From Heliocidaris tuberculata (lineage: Eukaryota > Echinodermata > Echinoidea > Camarodonta > Echinometridae), in the NCBI GenBank assembly GCA_025618425.1, contig CM046842.1:31060885-31124884 (forward strand): DNA of 64,000 nt, in the 5' to 3' direction. The position numbers and the translations under genes are program-made. This document shows positions 42,801 to 46,068 of this stretch, piece by piece. A model generated the notes under the pieces. It searched no databases. It was not told where the DNA came from and saw nothing but the letters and a program-made list of their open reading frames with translations. Each line of letters begins with the position of its first letter. Position 1 is the first letter of the stretch.

Positions 42801-45089
42801 TTCTGCATAAAACAATCATTGACCCATAGCAGTTCAGAGTTTTCTTATGCTCTAAATCAATCAGTTCTCCCTCTTCAAATTGACAACTATTCTTATTTTC
42901 CACTCCTTCATAGTTTGAAAAAAGTAAAAATGTTTCATCAAATGAACCAATGTAAATTGTAAATGAAAATTGCAAAATTTACCAGAAAAATTGCCAATTT
43001 GTACATGAAAATAGTGATCAATTATTTTACAACGCGTTGCCAAATCAGAGACCTTAATGATTAGTTACAATTAAATTGCTCTTATTAGTGAATGGCACTA
43101 TGTACTCCATTGGAATAAGACCCAACATTTTCTGTAATTTTTGCTCTGTCTGCTTACATGTAAATCAGTAAATGTGTAATGTGTTATTTCTAGCATTCTG
43201 GATCAAAAGACAATGCAAAAAGTTACTTAAAGGAGAATAAAACCCTAGAGAAAAATCAGAGAGAGGATAGAGAGAAGTTTTTAAAAAGTTCCATCAGAAT
43301 CGGTTACAAAATAAGAAAGTTATGAAAGTTTTTTTTTTTTCTTTTAAAGTATTTATTGAAGCAATTCTTGTTCAAACACAATTAACATATTCAAACCAAC
43401 TGAACAGTATACAACACAGCGGATCCGGGGGGGGGGGGGGGGGGGGGGGGGGCAATCCCGGCCCGTGTCCCCCCTTTTGAGGGAAAACAATGCAATGTGC
43501 CCCCCCTATTTGCGATTGTGCCCCCCTTTTCGACCAGAAAACTTTTTTTTTTTTTTTTTTTGCTTGTCAGAGAATTATTGAGGGGAACTGGACCCCATAA
43601 CCCCCCCCCCCCCCCTGAGCGACTTTTGGAGGGCTGGCGAAATTTTTTTTTTTTTTCGCCATCCCCCCCCCCCCCCCCCCCCCCACTGAGCGACTTTTGG
43701 AGGGCTGGCGAGAGACCAAAAAAATATGGGTCTCCCTCCAAGCAGTTTCCCAAAGTTGACAATCCTGCATTTGTGTGCCCCCCTTATACGAAATCCTGGA
43801 TCCGCCCCTGATACAACATATCACAAAAACGATATACATGGTTTGATCATACTTAACAAAAAATCTGCCACTCGAGCCGATTCTTTTTAAAAGCAATAAT
43901 ATGTTCTAAATTTTCTAAATGTTTAAGGGCTGGTACAAAAGAACTAAAGAGTAGAATAACATTTGCATTTTACAAGAAAAAATAAAATATTTGGCAAACA
44001 AAATTACTGTATTGACGAAATAAAAATGGTTAATTATAAGAGCACCGGTACCAAATATAATTTCTTCATCAGTAAACAACACATTTTATATATTTGCTTC
44101 TTTTAACCATGAAAGTATTTCATTCCATAGAGATTGTACTTTTTCACAATGTATAAATAAATGAGCTAATGTTTGTTTTTGAGTCTTACAAAAAGAACAA
44201 ATTGAAGAGGAGATTGCACCAATTTTAAAAAGAAAGTTTTGTGTTGCAGTCTTTCTATAAATAAGTTTAAATTGAAAATTTCTCATTTTATTGTCTATTG
44301 ATGCTTTATATAATAACGTAAAATGAGATTTCCAAATCAGTGAGTCATTCAGATTATTCTGTAAATCACTTTGCCATTTTTCTTTCTGATTTGTTTCTGA
44401 AATATTAATTGACACTTCTTTAAAAAAAAATGTTATACCGTATGTTAGTTTTGATACTTTTTTAACTTTATAAAAATCTTGCAATAAAGTGTCAACACAG
44501 TTTAATGGGGACCCTTTCTCGGGGTAACCATCTTTTAAAACTCTTTTCCAACTAGAGTCTACTAGATCTAGATCTAGGTAATTCCGAAAGAATTGAATAG
44601 TATAGAAAAAAAGAATTGGACAAAAAGTTTCTTCGGACCTTGAGTTGGTCAAAAGACAAAAAAGATCCATCGATGTTTATTATATCAATATCATTTACGT
44701 ACATCATACTTACTTACTTACTTACTTATGCGTAATATTAAGAATTAATAAGAGGTTTTCCACCTATTAAAATGTGTGAATTCAAACAGAGTGGTTATGT
44801 CTTGTGTTTTCAATGAACTTTCAAACTTTCAAGTAGGTCTACTAGACTACTACTAGTACAGTAGTCATGGTAGTAGTATGGCATTCAACTTTCAAGCCCG
44901 ACTGACCGGAGACACGCGACAAAAAAACGCTCATTCAAACACGTGTAAATCATAAAAAGAAGTCCTTTGTTTCGATCCTTACCAAACAATAGCTAAAATT
45001 CATCATATATAGTAGTAAAAATATCATCATAAATGAAATAAAAATGAAAAATAAGAAATCTTACCCCCGCCATAAACACCACCACTCAT
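40..45089 (-). CDS. ACTL6A: ACTL6A/BAF53 actin-related protein, nine coding exons (3' end outside window)
   Basis: The product is an actin-fold nuclear protein that, in animals, is a subunit of SWI/SNF (BAF), INO80 and NuA4-type chromatin complexes. I read coding exons 45089-45065, 40275-40199, 38676-38493, 38015-37915, 36177-36080, 35293-35199, 33931-33825, 2275-2127 and 154-40. All junctions are GT-AG and the phases join without a break, giving 317 codons. The N-terminus [20 protein letters not shown], the phosphate-loop stretch [27 protein letters not shown] and [15 protein letters not shown] are close to vertebrate BAF53. The family is about 429 aa long, so roughly 110 C-terminal codons lie left of position 40. 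Intron 7 is about 31.5 kb and contains two TLR genes on the opposite strand; the other introns are 0.5-4.8 kb. Assignment to ACTL6 is very secure. Invertebrates usually have one gene where vertebrates have ACTL6A and ACTL6B, so the A/B label is nominal. Confidence 0.95.
720..880 (-). pseudogene. Decayed duplicate of ACTL6A exon 9 in intron 8
   Basis: About 670 bp upstream (in transcript sense) of real exon 9 is a second copy reading [20 protein letters not shown] followed by GAEML, against [18 protein letters not shown] and GAERY in the true exon. Similarity continues into the flanking intron (CAACAGAGGGAAAGGAG against CAACCAAGGGAAAAGGA), so this is a DNA duplication and not a retrocopy. The acceptor has become TGCAG in a different position that would shift the frame, two codons are inserted, and the second half is no longer recognisable. 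Confidence 0.75.
1315..2090. repeat. Compound CAT/CAC trinucleotide microsatellite in ACTL6A intron 8
   Basis: Some 770 bp consist almost entirely of CAT and CAC triplets on the plus strand, with an irregular higher-order unit marked by recurring CAGCATTATCATCACCACCA. A pure CAC block lies near 2007-2057. On the transcribed strand this is a GAT/GGT tract. All three frames stay open for long stretches (Met/Val, Asp/Gly, His), which explains the apparent ORFs here; none is a gene. Confidence 0.95.
2127..2275 (-). CDS. ACTL6A: ACTL6A coding exon 8
   Basis: It encodes [20 protein letters not shown] and on to [15 protein letters not shown], matching vertebrate EAVREGSPANW to VSDSTYDE. Acceptor TTCACCTCAG, donor GA|GTAAGT. 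A long GGT/GAT tract (in transcript sense) starts only about 30 bases downstream of this donor. Confidence 0.94.
2400..2552. repeat. Degenerate telomere-like (CCTAAA)n stretch with element end
   Basis: Imperfect CCTAAA/CCCTAA units are followed by GGAGCAAATGTCGC near 2525-2540. The same end motif and TTAGGG-like core occur inverted at 48003-48199, so this looks like a one-ended or decayed copy of that element. Confidence 0.55.
3590..3733. mobile_element. Family A foldback element (about 145 bp), copy 1
   Basis: It begins GGGCCCTGTGTCATAAAACT and ends in the near-inverse AAGTTTTATGAAACAGGG. The middle contains the shared TTTGCTCTCGGCCAATCA. Further copies are at 32752, 32936, 35001, 36783, 37612, 50653 and 63182. 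The ends are inverted repeats with no coding capacity, as in a MITE. Confidence 0.8.
3950..4650 (+). repeat. Family B dispersed repeat, interrupted copy
   Basis: The repeat starts near AACCTTTCATGACAGGAA and continues TTTTCTTTTAGTGCTAC. It resumes after 4345 with AATGTAGTGTCTTTGAAAAC and ends at CCACAAAATGTGG. Other copies (34470-34925, 49047-49457, 50055-50463, 54553-54975) are uninterrupted, so the 300 bp in the middle is an insertion. Confidence 0.75.
4044..4345. mobile_element. Inverted-repeat element inserted in a family B repeat
   Basis: The left end TTTCATAAAGCTGTTCGTAA is mirrored by TTACGAACAGCTTTATGAAA on the right, with the homology continuing through GTTACGCATGACTT. The element has no coding content and splits an older repeat copy. 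It resembles a MITE; the superfamily is unknown. Confidence 0.8.
6891..7056 (+). mobile_element. Retrotransposon 3'-end fragment with ATTGA repeat tail, copy-specific
   Basis: Copy 2 of the duplication runs directly from AAGCCTT to GTGAAAATCATCA. Copy 1 has about 165 bp between these points, ending GGAAATAAACGTCTTTAAAT and a (TGAAT)n tail. A short, 5'-truncated insert with an AATAAA and a microsatellite tail fits a non-LTR retrotransposon end. Loss from copy 2 is the alternative. Confidence 0.6.
7308..10037 (+). CDS. Intronless Toll-like receptor, 909 aa, intact
   Basis: This is a type I membrane receptor of the innate immune system. Residues 1-28 form a signal peptide (hydrophobic [20 protein letters not shown]). 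A Cys-containing LRRNT begins at [14 protein letters not shown]. About 23 leucine-rich repeats follow, and then one LRRCT cluster ([16 protein letters not shown] to DQYCG, Cys698). The transmembrane helix is about residues 702-723 and is followed by YRKRWW. The TIR domain runs from about 755 to 905. TIR box 1 is [15 protein letters not shown] and box 3 is FW at 889-890, but the usual box 2 RD..PG signature is absent ([10 protein letters not shown], residues 788-797). The single cysteine cluster and single exon match the large sea-urchin TLR families. It lies antisense inside ACTL6A intron 7. The ligand is unknown. Confidence 0.95.
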   Translation: MSSSKASRVLLCLSIVCVMSLLSRAVLAKRVPGTRSTVSPSGCQLRNTSLGTKATCTHLNLKSVPQDLPRNTVTLDLSFNKITTLYNESFTHLPDIITLGLTNNILVKIENSTFAPLVYLRELSLSKNRLVSLPSGLFGVNRLLSTLILSKNRLTSIPSDALPWSTSITKFDLSGNSISFINPQDFIPLQNCSLEKLYLGSNALTNLPLKVFSYLNNVTYLYLSKNIFLEFHPSFSLGNAVIRELYLESCKIRDIIPLNKSHVLLRERAKISALNLRENRIRYIPDFAFWGLNHTKIVVLQANQIASLSNRSFCGLDHLIHLDLSYNRLTTLNLGIFSCNRMLQQLKLKGNLIVHLFIGSSGLSLLHELDLSHNNIKDIESNRNNITFPSLEYLNLSSNKFTGIRKYLLSGFTNLKVLNMSNNNIYNVYSPKSFTNLRYLTELYLTNERYQIINMAFCYLEALRILDLSFTPVKLASKSQFTNTSSLNRLILRENSLKSEDLYNITTKQSLFEGLDSLVSLHLQWNQLDMLAPGTFDPLRKLRILYLSQSSIKVLSPRVFRRLTSLATLDLHDNELLTLPPDLLQEQYKLGVLFINNNKLETIPRTLLNETPSLHTLHMQGNRITTIEPKTMFPTNRTLHLDASGNPFSCTCDLSWFVKWLRSGTVELRYPEKTFCSLTSIKEEMNSPILSFNPDQYCGIDIVMITGASFSVVLVGVICVVAYRKRWWLNYKVFLLKLAIFGYMEINQDFDAQDYEYQLNLMYIEDDQEWVDRVMKPTLQERFPHLQKVVFGDNNLNIEMFYINALHYAIENSFKTVLLLSNNSVDDAWFLTKMRISLEHLNDTRLDKVILIFLEDIQDDDLPYLARLFLSKNKPYMLWTEDEDGQELFWAQFEKSMRANRVLNSVIPV
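10562..10716. mobile_element. Short inverted-repeat element older than the TLR duplication
   Basis: The ends GGGGTGCCAAGTGTAACA and TGTTACACTTGGCACCCC are perfect inverted repeats around about 120 bp. A shorter, decayed counterpart sits at the same place in the second duplication copy (about 27894-28012), so the insertion preceded the duplication. Confidence 0.8.
10860..11020 (+). repeat. SINE-like repeat body
   Basis: CACTCAGGAGCAGTAAATGG and GGGTACCTGGTAGTACT, followed by AATAATAGTAG, resemble the copies near 22780-22970 and 53700-53815. All share the order 'CACTC..AGG.G.AAATGGG..CCTG..' and then an ATAAT-rich tail. No RNA polymerase III boxes are clear here. Confidence 0.45.
11021..11215. 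mobile_element. Family D palindromic element
   Basis: The left end ACAGTCAAACCTACTTTAGC is mirrored only loosely, but the core CCACCTGTCTATAAAGACCA is matched by TGGTCTTTATAGACAGGTTT at 11184-11203. A full second copy is at 53219-53396 and a truncated one at 29245-29300. MITE-like. Confidence 0.7.
11216..12199. other. Non-genic stretch
   Basis: It contains a poly-C run at 11287-11302, a TTTGTACACGTGAGCGAGTG motif and its approximate inverse (ACACGTGGACGAGTGTAC), and pyrimidine-rich sequence. The short ORFs show no recognisable domain. Confidence 0.5.
12200..13931 (+). mobile_element. Decayed LINE 3' end interrupted by a hAT-like MITE
   Basis: From about 12215 the plus strand reads [20 protein letters not shown] and then [16 protein letters not shown] with [12 protein letters not shown] and [17 protein letters not shown]. 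After a frame break comes a His/Cys stretch ([18 protein letters not shown]). This is the segment after the reverse transcriptase in many metazoan LINEs. The 3' UTR is split at 13165-13768 by a MITE and resumes to a tail AATAAATACATACATACATA near 13908-13927. No active reading frame remains. Confidence 0.7.
13157..13776 (-). mobile_element. hAT-like MITE, copy 1 (604 bp, 13165-13768) with TSD TACTATAC
   Basis: The element starts TAGTGCTGGTATCGGCATGG and ends GTGTCGATACCAGCACTA. The 8-bp duplications TACTATAC are perfect at 13157-13164 and 13769-13776. A second copy lies in the opposite orientation at 28016-28610. Subterminal TGTCGCCAT and TGTCGACA repeats are frequent inside. There is no transposase, so it is non-autonomous. 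Eight-base duplications with TAGTG termini fit the hAT superfamily. Confidence 0.88.
13932..14280 (-). mobile_element. LINE reverse-transcriptase fragment
   Basis: The minus strand reads [20 protein letters not shown], later [15 protein letters not shown], then [18 protein letters not shown] and [20 protein letters not shown]. This is the region leading into RT motif 1 of non-LTR elements. A stop after RKDFKQ and a frame break before LKVDKSAG show it is dead. It abuts the tail of the plus-strand LINE at 13931. Confidence 0.8.
14281..14473. mobile_element. Palindromic element inserted in the LINE fragment
   Basis: The ends GGCCCGAATTCACAAAGGAG and CTCCTTTGTGAATTCGGGCC are perfect inverted repeats. 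The LINE reading frame appears to resume beyond 14474, with AAT repeated on both sides. A 3-bp target and GGCCC termini would suit a PIF/Harbinger-like MITE, but this is tentative. Confidence 0.7.
15000..16225. repeat. Dispersed repeat, copy 1, plus AT-rich sequence
   Basis: TCAAGATCGGCAAGATCAAT, TTTTTCAAGGTCATCAGGTC and CGCCATTTTGTGAAATCA recur in diverged form at 18600-18760 (for example TTTCAAGGTCATGAGGTTAT). The remainder of the stretch (15500-16225) shows no gene. Confidence 0.6.
16226..17100. other. Non-genic stretch with GC-rich palindrome
   Basis: GAGGAGCGCGATCGCACTGG is followed by the near-inverse ACCGCGCTCCTC at 16262-16274, and GAGCTCCTC motifs recur at 18225-18310. The 126-aa ORF at 16365-16745 has no recognisable domain and I do not call it a gene. 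Confidence 0.45.
17160..17560. repeat. Long imperfect inverted repeat
   Basis: The arm containing GGAGCAGAACAACTCGACTT at about 17289 is mirrored by AAGTCAAGTTGTTCTGCTCC at about 17412. The pairing extends outward through GGCCTGGGC.GATTCGAT at about 17221 and ATCGAATTGGCCCAGGCC at about 17501. It is a foldback element with arms of roughly 170-200 bp. Confidence 0.7.
17561..18590. other. Non-genic AT-rich stretch
   Basis: It contains a G11 run near 17918, T-rich tracts, and an inverted pair around CCACATTCATTTGTA and TACAAATGAATGTGGA (17948-17994). No coding signal was recognised. Confidence 0.5.
18590..18965. repeat. Dispersed repeat, copy 2 of the 15000 family
   Basis: CAATTTTCTTCATATTTTCA, GTTCCCACATCTATTTCAAG and CGCCATTTTGTGAAAATCA match the 15130-15290 copy in the same order, with clear divergence. 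Confidence 0.65.
18966..19951. other. Non-genic stretch with GGCC-rich short repeats
   Basis: CAT/ATT-rich microsatellite-like sequence lies at 18980-19105. At 19180-19320, GGCC and TGCCC motifs alternate (CGACGGCCATCGACGGCC, GGCCGTGCCCC), and a relative is at 22225-22370 (TTTGGCCTTTGTGCCCTTTG). A poly-T/TTC tract lies at 19594-19638. Confidence 0.5.
19952..20667 (+). repeat. Tandem duplication of about 356 bp, two units
   Basis: Unit 1 (19952-20309) and unit 2 (20310-20667) both run from GCAAGGA.GATTCAAACTTC through TTCCGTTCCGGAGTACGTCT to GCCTGCAC.AAGCACA and TGTATTCG. Only scattered substitutions and small indels separate them, so the duplication is recent. Confidence 0.85.
20668..22210. 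repeat. Low-complexity stretch: GTGCCC-rich block and (AC)n microsatellite
   Basis: From 21175 to 21670 AGTGCCCTTTT-like units recur irregularly. A pure (CA)n run lies at about 21758-21806. Short ORFs across it are by-products of composition. Confidence 0.7.
22211..22519. other. Non-genic stretch
   Basis: It carries the GGCCTT/TGCCCTT repeat related to 19180-19320 and is otherwise AT-rich, with nothing else recognised. Confidence 0.5.
22520..22690 (-). mobile_element. LINE ORF2 fragment upstream of RT domain
   Basis: The minus strand reads [20 protein letters not shown], then [19 protein letters not shown]. The N.IKKTW..LNEI pattern is typical of the linker between endonuclease and reverse transcriptase in non-LTR retrotransposons. 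It is only about 55 codons long and has no flanking frame. Confidence 0.6.
22730..22975 (-). repeat. SINE-like repeat
   Basis: It contains CCTTTGGCAAGACTCTAAT, CACTCTCCACCCAGGTGTAA and a final (ATT)n tract at 22933-22961. The TTGGCAAGAC stretch is the inverse of the GTCTTGCCAAAGGACATTAG end at 36368, so these belong to one family. Confidence 0.55.
24609..27337 (+). pseudogene. Toll-like receptor pseudogene (one frameshift, one nonsense codon)
   Basis: This is the paralogue of the 7308-10037 TLR. It has the same start region ([20 protein letters not shown]), LRRNT, about 23 LRRs, LRRCT, TM helix and TIR. The span is 2729 bp against 2730 bp, in line with a net loss of one base. The loss falls in the A-run at about 25381-25386, within LKSH against LNKSH; after it the frame continues uninterrupted as [24 protein letters not shown] at 26924-26926 replaces the Arg codon equivalent to residue 773, inside the TIR domain just after DDQEWVD; the frame is then open to VLNSVIPV. 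Neither lesion is explained by an intron. A truncated secreted or TIR-less product cannot be excluded, but pseudogene is the simplest reading. Confidence 0.9.
28008..28618 (+). mobile_element. hAT-like MITE, copy 2 (595 bp, 28016-28610) with TSD CCTCAAAG
   Basis: It runs from TAGTGCTGGTATCGACACGC to CATGCCGATACCAGCACTA, with perfect CCTCAAAG duplications at 28008-28015 and 28611-28618. Relative to copy 1 it is inverted. The corresponding place in duplication copy 1 (near 10715) is empty, so this insertion came after the TLR duplication. The ORFs inside are antisense mirrors of those in copy 1 and look non-coding. Confidence 0.9.
28700..29895. other. Non-genic stretch
   Basis: It includes a truncated family D copy at 29245-29300, a G9 run near 29318, and TCTCATGGTTTG / TACCCGGATGACC repeats at 29578-29690. 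No gene was recognised. Confidence 0.5.
29899..30050. mobile_element. Palindromic element
   Basis: AATATTGAATGGCTTTTCTT with GTGGGACACAAGGATATAT is mirrored by ATATATCCTTGTATCCCAC and AAGGCCATTCAATATT. Short, non-coding, with a CTCGT-rich centre. Confidence 0.75.
30400..30870 (+). repeat. Diverged tandem repeat, unit about 140-150 bp
   Basis: Units share ATTTAATGAGCTATGACCTT, CCAAATTTCA and ACGGAAACCACATTTT. Three to four diverged units can be lined up. No coding capacity. Confidence 0.65.
30871..32751. other. Non-genic part of ACTL6A intron 7
   Basis: AT-rich sequence with a CACAATGGACTGCTTTGTGT / ACACAAAGGCAGTCCATTGT inverted pair at 30890 and 31057, and a (CT)n run near 32484-32507. Small ORFs here show no domains. 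Confidence 0.5.
32752..32881. mobile_element. Family A foldback element, copy 2
   Basis: GGGTCCTGTTTTATGAAACT opens and AGTTTCATGAAACAGGGCCC closes. It includes ATTGGCTGAGAGCAAAT. Confidence 0.8.
32936..33089. mobile_element. Family A foldback element, copy 3
   Basis: GGGCCCCATTTCATAAAACT opens and TGTTTTATGAAACAGGGCCC closes, with TTTGCTCTCAGCCAATCAGA inside. It sits only 55 bp from copy 2. Confidence 0.8.
33825..33931 (-). CDS. ACTL6A: ACTL6A coding exon 7
   Basis: It encodes [20 protein letters not shown] and on to [10 protein letters not shown], matching vertebrate GIVKSPLAGDFITMQC. Acceptor CTTACAG, donor GTAAGG. The 31.5-kb intron carrying the TLR genes follows. Confidence 0.94.
34470..34925 (-). 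repeat. Family B dispersed repeat, reverse copy
   Basis: It reads AATAACTTTTTAGTCAGAGC to CCTGTCATGAAAGGGTTT. The reverse complement matches the 49047 and 54553 copies. A fragment is at 35521-35595. Confidence 0.8.
35001..35145. mobile_element. Family A foldback element, copy 4
   Basis: CCCTGTTTCATAAAACTTGT opens and AAGCGTTATGAAACGGGGCC closes, around TGATTGGCTGAGAGC. Located in ACTL6A intron 6, 54 bp from exon 6. Confidence 0.8.
35199..35293 (-). CDS. ACTL6A: ACTL6A coding exon 6 (phosphate-2 loop)
   Basis: It encodes [20 protein letters not shown] and on to [16 protein letters not shown] is the conserved phosphate-2 loop of actin-related proteins. Acceptor TTCGTAG, donor GTTAGT. Confidence 0.94.
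36080..36177 (-). CDS. ACTL6A: ACTL6A coding exon 5
   Basis: It encodes [20 protein letters not shown] and on to CKSPVLS, ending two bases into an Ala codon. The acceptor is TTCCCAG. The donor is CGC|GTATCC, a weak match to the consensus, but it is the only choice that keeps the frame into exon 6. Confidence 0.9.
36655..36740 (+). repeat. tRNA-derived SINE head (A box only)
   Basis: TGGCTAAGTGGTAGAGC (36658-36674) matches the pol III A-box region of a tRNA. The expected B box is eroded. Together with 38281 it indicates a tRNA-derived SINE family in these introns. Confidence 0.5.
36783..36924. mobile_element. Family A foldback element, copy 5 (left end lost)
   Basis: The left end lacks GGGCCCTG and starts near CTCCAAACTTGTTATCAG. 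The right end AGTTTTATGAAACAGGGCCC is complete. Confidence 0.75.
36958..37143 (-). mobile_element. Family F palindromic element, copy 1
   Basis: TACAGTTAACCTTGCTTAAC and GACTTATGCAAAGTTAACTG are inverse ends. The core TTGTGGTCCCAACAGATTCG is also found, inverted, in the 61688-61862 copy. Confidence 0.75.
37612..37761. mobile_element. Family A foldback element, copy 6
   Basis: ACCCTGTTTCATAAAATTTG opens and CAAGTTTTATGAAACAGGGC closes. Located in ACTL6A intron 4. Confidence 0.8.
37915..38015 (-). CDS. ACTL6A: ACTL6A coding exon 4
   Basis: It encodes [20 protein letters not shown] and on to HPVLMAEPA, matching vertebrate VEDWDSFQAILDHTYK. Acceptor TTGTTTAG, donor GTAAGT. Ends in phase 0 at codon 129. 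Confidence 0.94.
38275..38445 (+). repeat. tRNA-derived SINE
   Basis: A box TGGCTGATTGGTAGAGC (38290-38306) and a B-box-like GGTCACGAGTTAGAAACC (38326-38343) have near-tRNA spacing. A tail includes CATGTCCTTCGGACAGAAC. Located in ACTL6A intron 3. It is not a functional tRNA because no acceptor stem can be formed. Confidence 0.65.
38493..38676 (-). CDS. ACTL6A: ACTL6A coding exon 3
   Basis: It encodes codons 35-95, from [10 protein letters not shown] to TSLKDGM. This stretch includes the variable acidic loop (DEESMDIDG) and the YYIDT-like strand, here YVVDTPYL. Acceptor ACTTACAG, donor GTGAGT. Confidence 0.93.
38946..40095. mobile_element. Family G element, copy with internal expansion
   Basis: GTTGAGTTCTGGGAAAGGTG at 38956 and CCAGAAATCAACTTTATCT at 40072 are inverse-like ends. 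The first 300 bp match 57310-57600. The centre holds TG-rich (about 39690-39840) and (CT)n (about 39856-39888) microsatellites that account for overlapping ORFs. Confidence 0.6.
40199..40275 (-). CDS. ACTL6A: ACTL6A coding exon 2
   Basis: It encodes [20 protein letters not shown] followed by GEDSPK, the first beta strands and phosphate-1 loop of the actin fold. The acceptor is TTTCAG and the donor is GTAACT. Codons 9-34. Confidence 0.95.
40985..41575 (+). mobile_element. Family H long-inverted-repeat element, copy 1
   Basis: The left arm, with TTGAACGAAATCGGACAAGC and AATAAGAAAGTTATGAATTT, is mirrored imperfectly in the right arm (CATAACTTTTTCAGTCCTTG). An inverted full-length relative starts at 63463 and runs off the window (GGGGGAGTTGTCCACAGC against CAACTCCCCCATTCG). 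Non-coding. Confidence 0.8.
41810..42385. mobile_element. Near-perfect long palindrome (arms about 250 bp)
   Basis: Left arm from AAAGGAAACCAAAACCTAAG, with GGAGAGAATCAATGTTATTG. Right arm ends CAATAACATTGATTCTCTCC and TTGGGTTTTGGTTTCTTTTA. Inner pairs include CAAAATGGCTGATTTTGTGA and TCACAAAATCAGCCATTTTG. The arms differ at few positions, so it can form a very long hairpin. Located in ACTL6A intron 1. Confidence 0.88.
42826..43225 (+). repeat. Family I dispersed repeat, copy 1
   Basis: It begins CCCATAGCAGTTCAGAGTTT and ends near GATCAAAAGACAATGCAAAA. Copies at 51461-51866 (same strand) and 60239-60886 (reverse, interrupted). Confidence 0.75.
43340..44690 (-). mobile_element. 5'-truncated LINE with ORF2 C-terminus, in ACTL6A intron 1
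   Basis: The 194-codon frame at 44670-44086 includes [40 protein letters not shown] and, near its end, [20 protein letters not shown] followed by [11 protein letters not shown]. The Cys-x2-Cys...His-x4-Cys knuckle plus a Trp at the end is typical of the C-terminus of L1/Tx1-type ORF2. The 3' part ends in an A-run on the minus strand (T-run at 43330-43340 on plus) and is interrupted by a hAT-like insertion at 43417-43810. The upstream RT domain is missing. Confidence 0.75.
43409..43818. mobile_element. hAT-like MITE (43417-43810) with TSD ATACAACA, rich in G and C runs
   Basis: It starts CAGCGGATCCGGGGG and ends CCTGGATCCGCCCCTG, whose inverse is CAGGGGCGGATCCAGG. ATACAACA is duplicated perfectly at 43409-43416 and 43811-43818. 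The inside has an internal duplication (GAGCGACTTTTGGAGGGCTG twice) and poly-G/poly-C/poly-T runs that give spurious glycine/proline-rich ORFs. The insertion split the LINE 3' region. Confidence 0.88.
45065..45089 (-). CDS. ACTL6A: ACTL6A coding exon 1
   Basis: The exon encodes MSGGVYGG plus the first base of an Asp codon, followed by the donor GTAAG. The short N-terminus is nearly identical to the vertebrate protein, which fixes this start codon. It ends in phase 1 and joins exon 2 across a 4.8-kb intron. Confidence 0.92.
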
Positions 45090-45540
45090 ATTCGTTTCGT
45101 ACAAATGTAATTTGCCAGCAAGAGATGAAATGTATTTACCGACTTAATAATTGAAATTGGCAACGCCTCATTTTCTACTGATTTGAAGTTTGTTAAGGGA
45201 TGAATTAAATTGTTATACCATTGGCCGGTATATTATTTGATATTCGAAAAATACTTTAAGTAACATCAAATATTTTTAGTATAAAATAATGAAAAATGTA
45301 AATACGAATGGACGATATCATATTGAAAGAAAGGGCACTACATGAATACGTAGTTCGAGCCAGTAGGGGATTTTATTCAACTTCCGTTGCGGGAAAAGGG
45401 AAACACTCGCCTATTGTTGGCTAGGCTAGCTTGACAGGCAAACAAAACATTCGGAGCTAGTTAGCTCATGCATGGATATACCGTACGCGCATGCATGGAT
45501 CTGGACTCTGATCTGGAGCGCTAACTTCACTTGATTGCAG
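45090..45540. promoter_or_regulatory. Putative bidirectional promoter between ACTL6A and UBE2T
   Basis: The ACTL6A start codon (minus) and the inferred UBE2T first exon (plus) diverge here. Within it, ACTTCCG (45380-45386, ETS-like) sits three bases from GCGGGAAA (45389-45396), the inverse of the E2F consensus TTTCCCGC. I see no clear TATA box. Motif calls are by eye and promoter function is inferred from the head-to-head geometry. Confidence 0.5.
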
Positions 45541-45674
45541 GGAATCTGTCCTGATTGTTGCTTGCTGCAGATCTCCGACTCTCGACTCAAGATCAACGGA
45601 GGAAATTTTGGAAAGAGCAGAAGAAAAAGAAGTTCAGTATCACATCAGAGTCGACTGGTTGGTAACAAGTCGCA
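45541..45674 (+). other. UBE2T: Putative UBE2T non-coding first exon
   Basis: UBE2T coding sequence begins only at 48847, just inside an exon whose acceptor is AACAG (48741-48743 end) or ATCTAG (ending 48785). A donor-like CA|GTAAGT at 45675 lies on the right strand in the divergent region and would provide the 5' UTR exon. The start is arbitrary; transcript data are needed. Confidence 0.4.
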
Positions 45675-46068
45675 GTAAGTCTTCATGGTCTTAGACTAAT
45701 AACTTTCGAGTCTTGTCCAGCTAAAGTTCTAAACTTTAAATTAGATAACCAATAATAACCTCGCACAAGTGTGAGTGAGTTAGGTACCTTTAGGTTAACA
45801 CTTGGGATCATCTTCATGATCTTTAGGACCTAAGTTGGGTCTTTGTGTTACTGTTTAAGATAGTTGTTGATAAATTTAATGAGCATTTTGAAAAGTTTTA
45901 CCTTTTAAGTGTCTGTAGCTGTAGCCTGTAGTGTAGATCTCTACTCTAGCATGATTATAGGGTCTTTTTGGGAGGGTGTAATTGTTCTGAATTATACTGT
46001 AAAGTCATTATGTGCAAGGACCAAGGTTATCTATTTTTGTTAGTTTTAGATGTAAGTAACAGACTTAG

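Noticed and set aside
43391..43896. Glycine/proline-rich ORFs on both strands
   Set aside because: Produced by poly-G/poly-C runs in a transposon with defined ends and target duplication.
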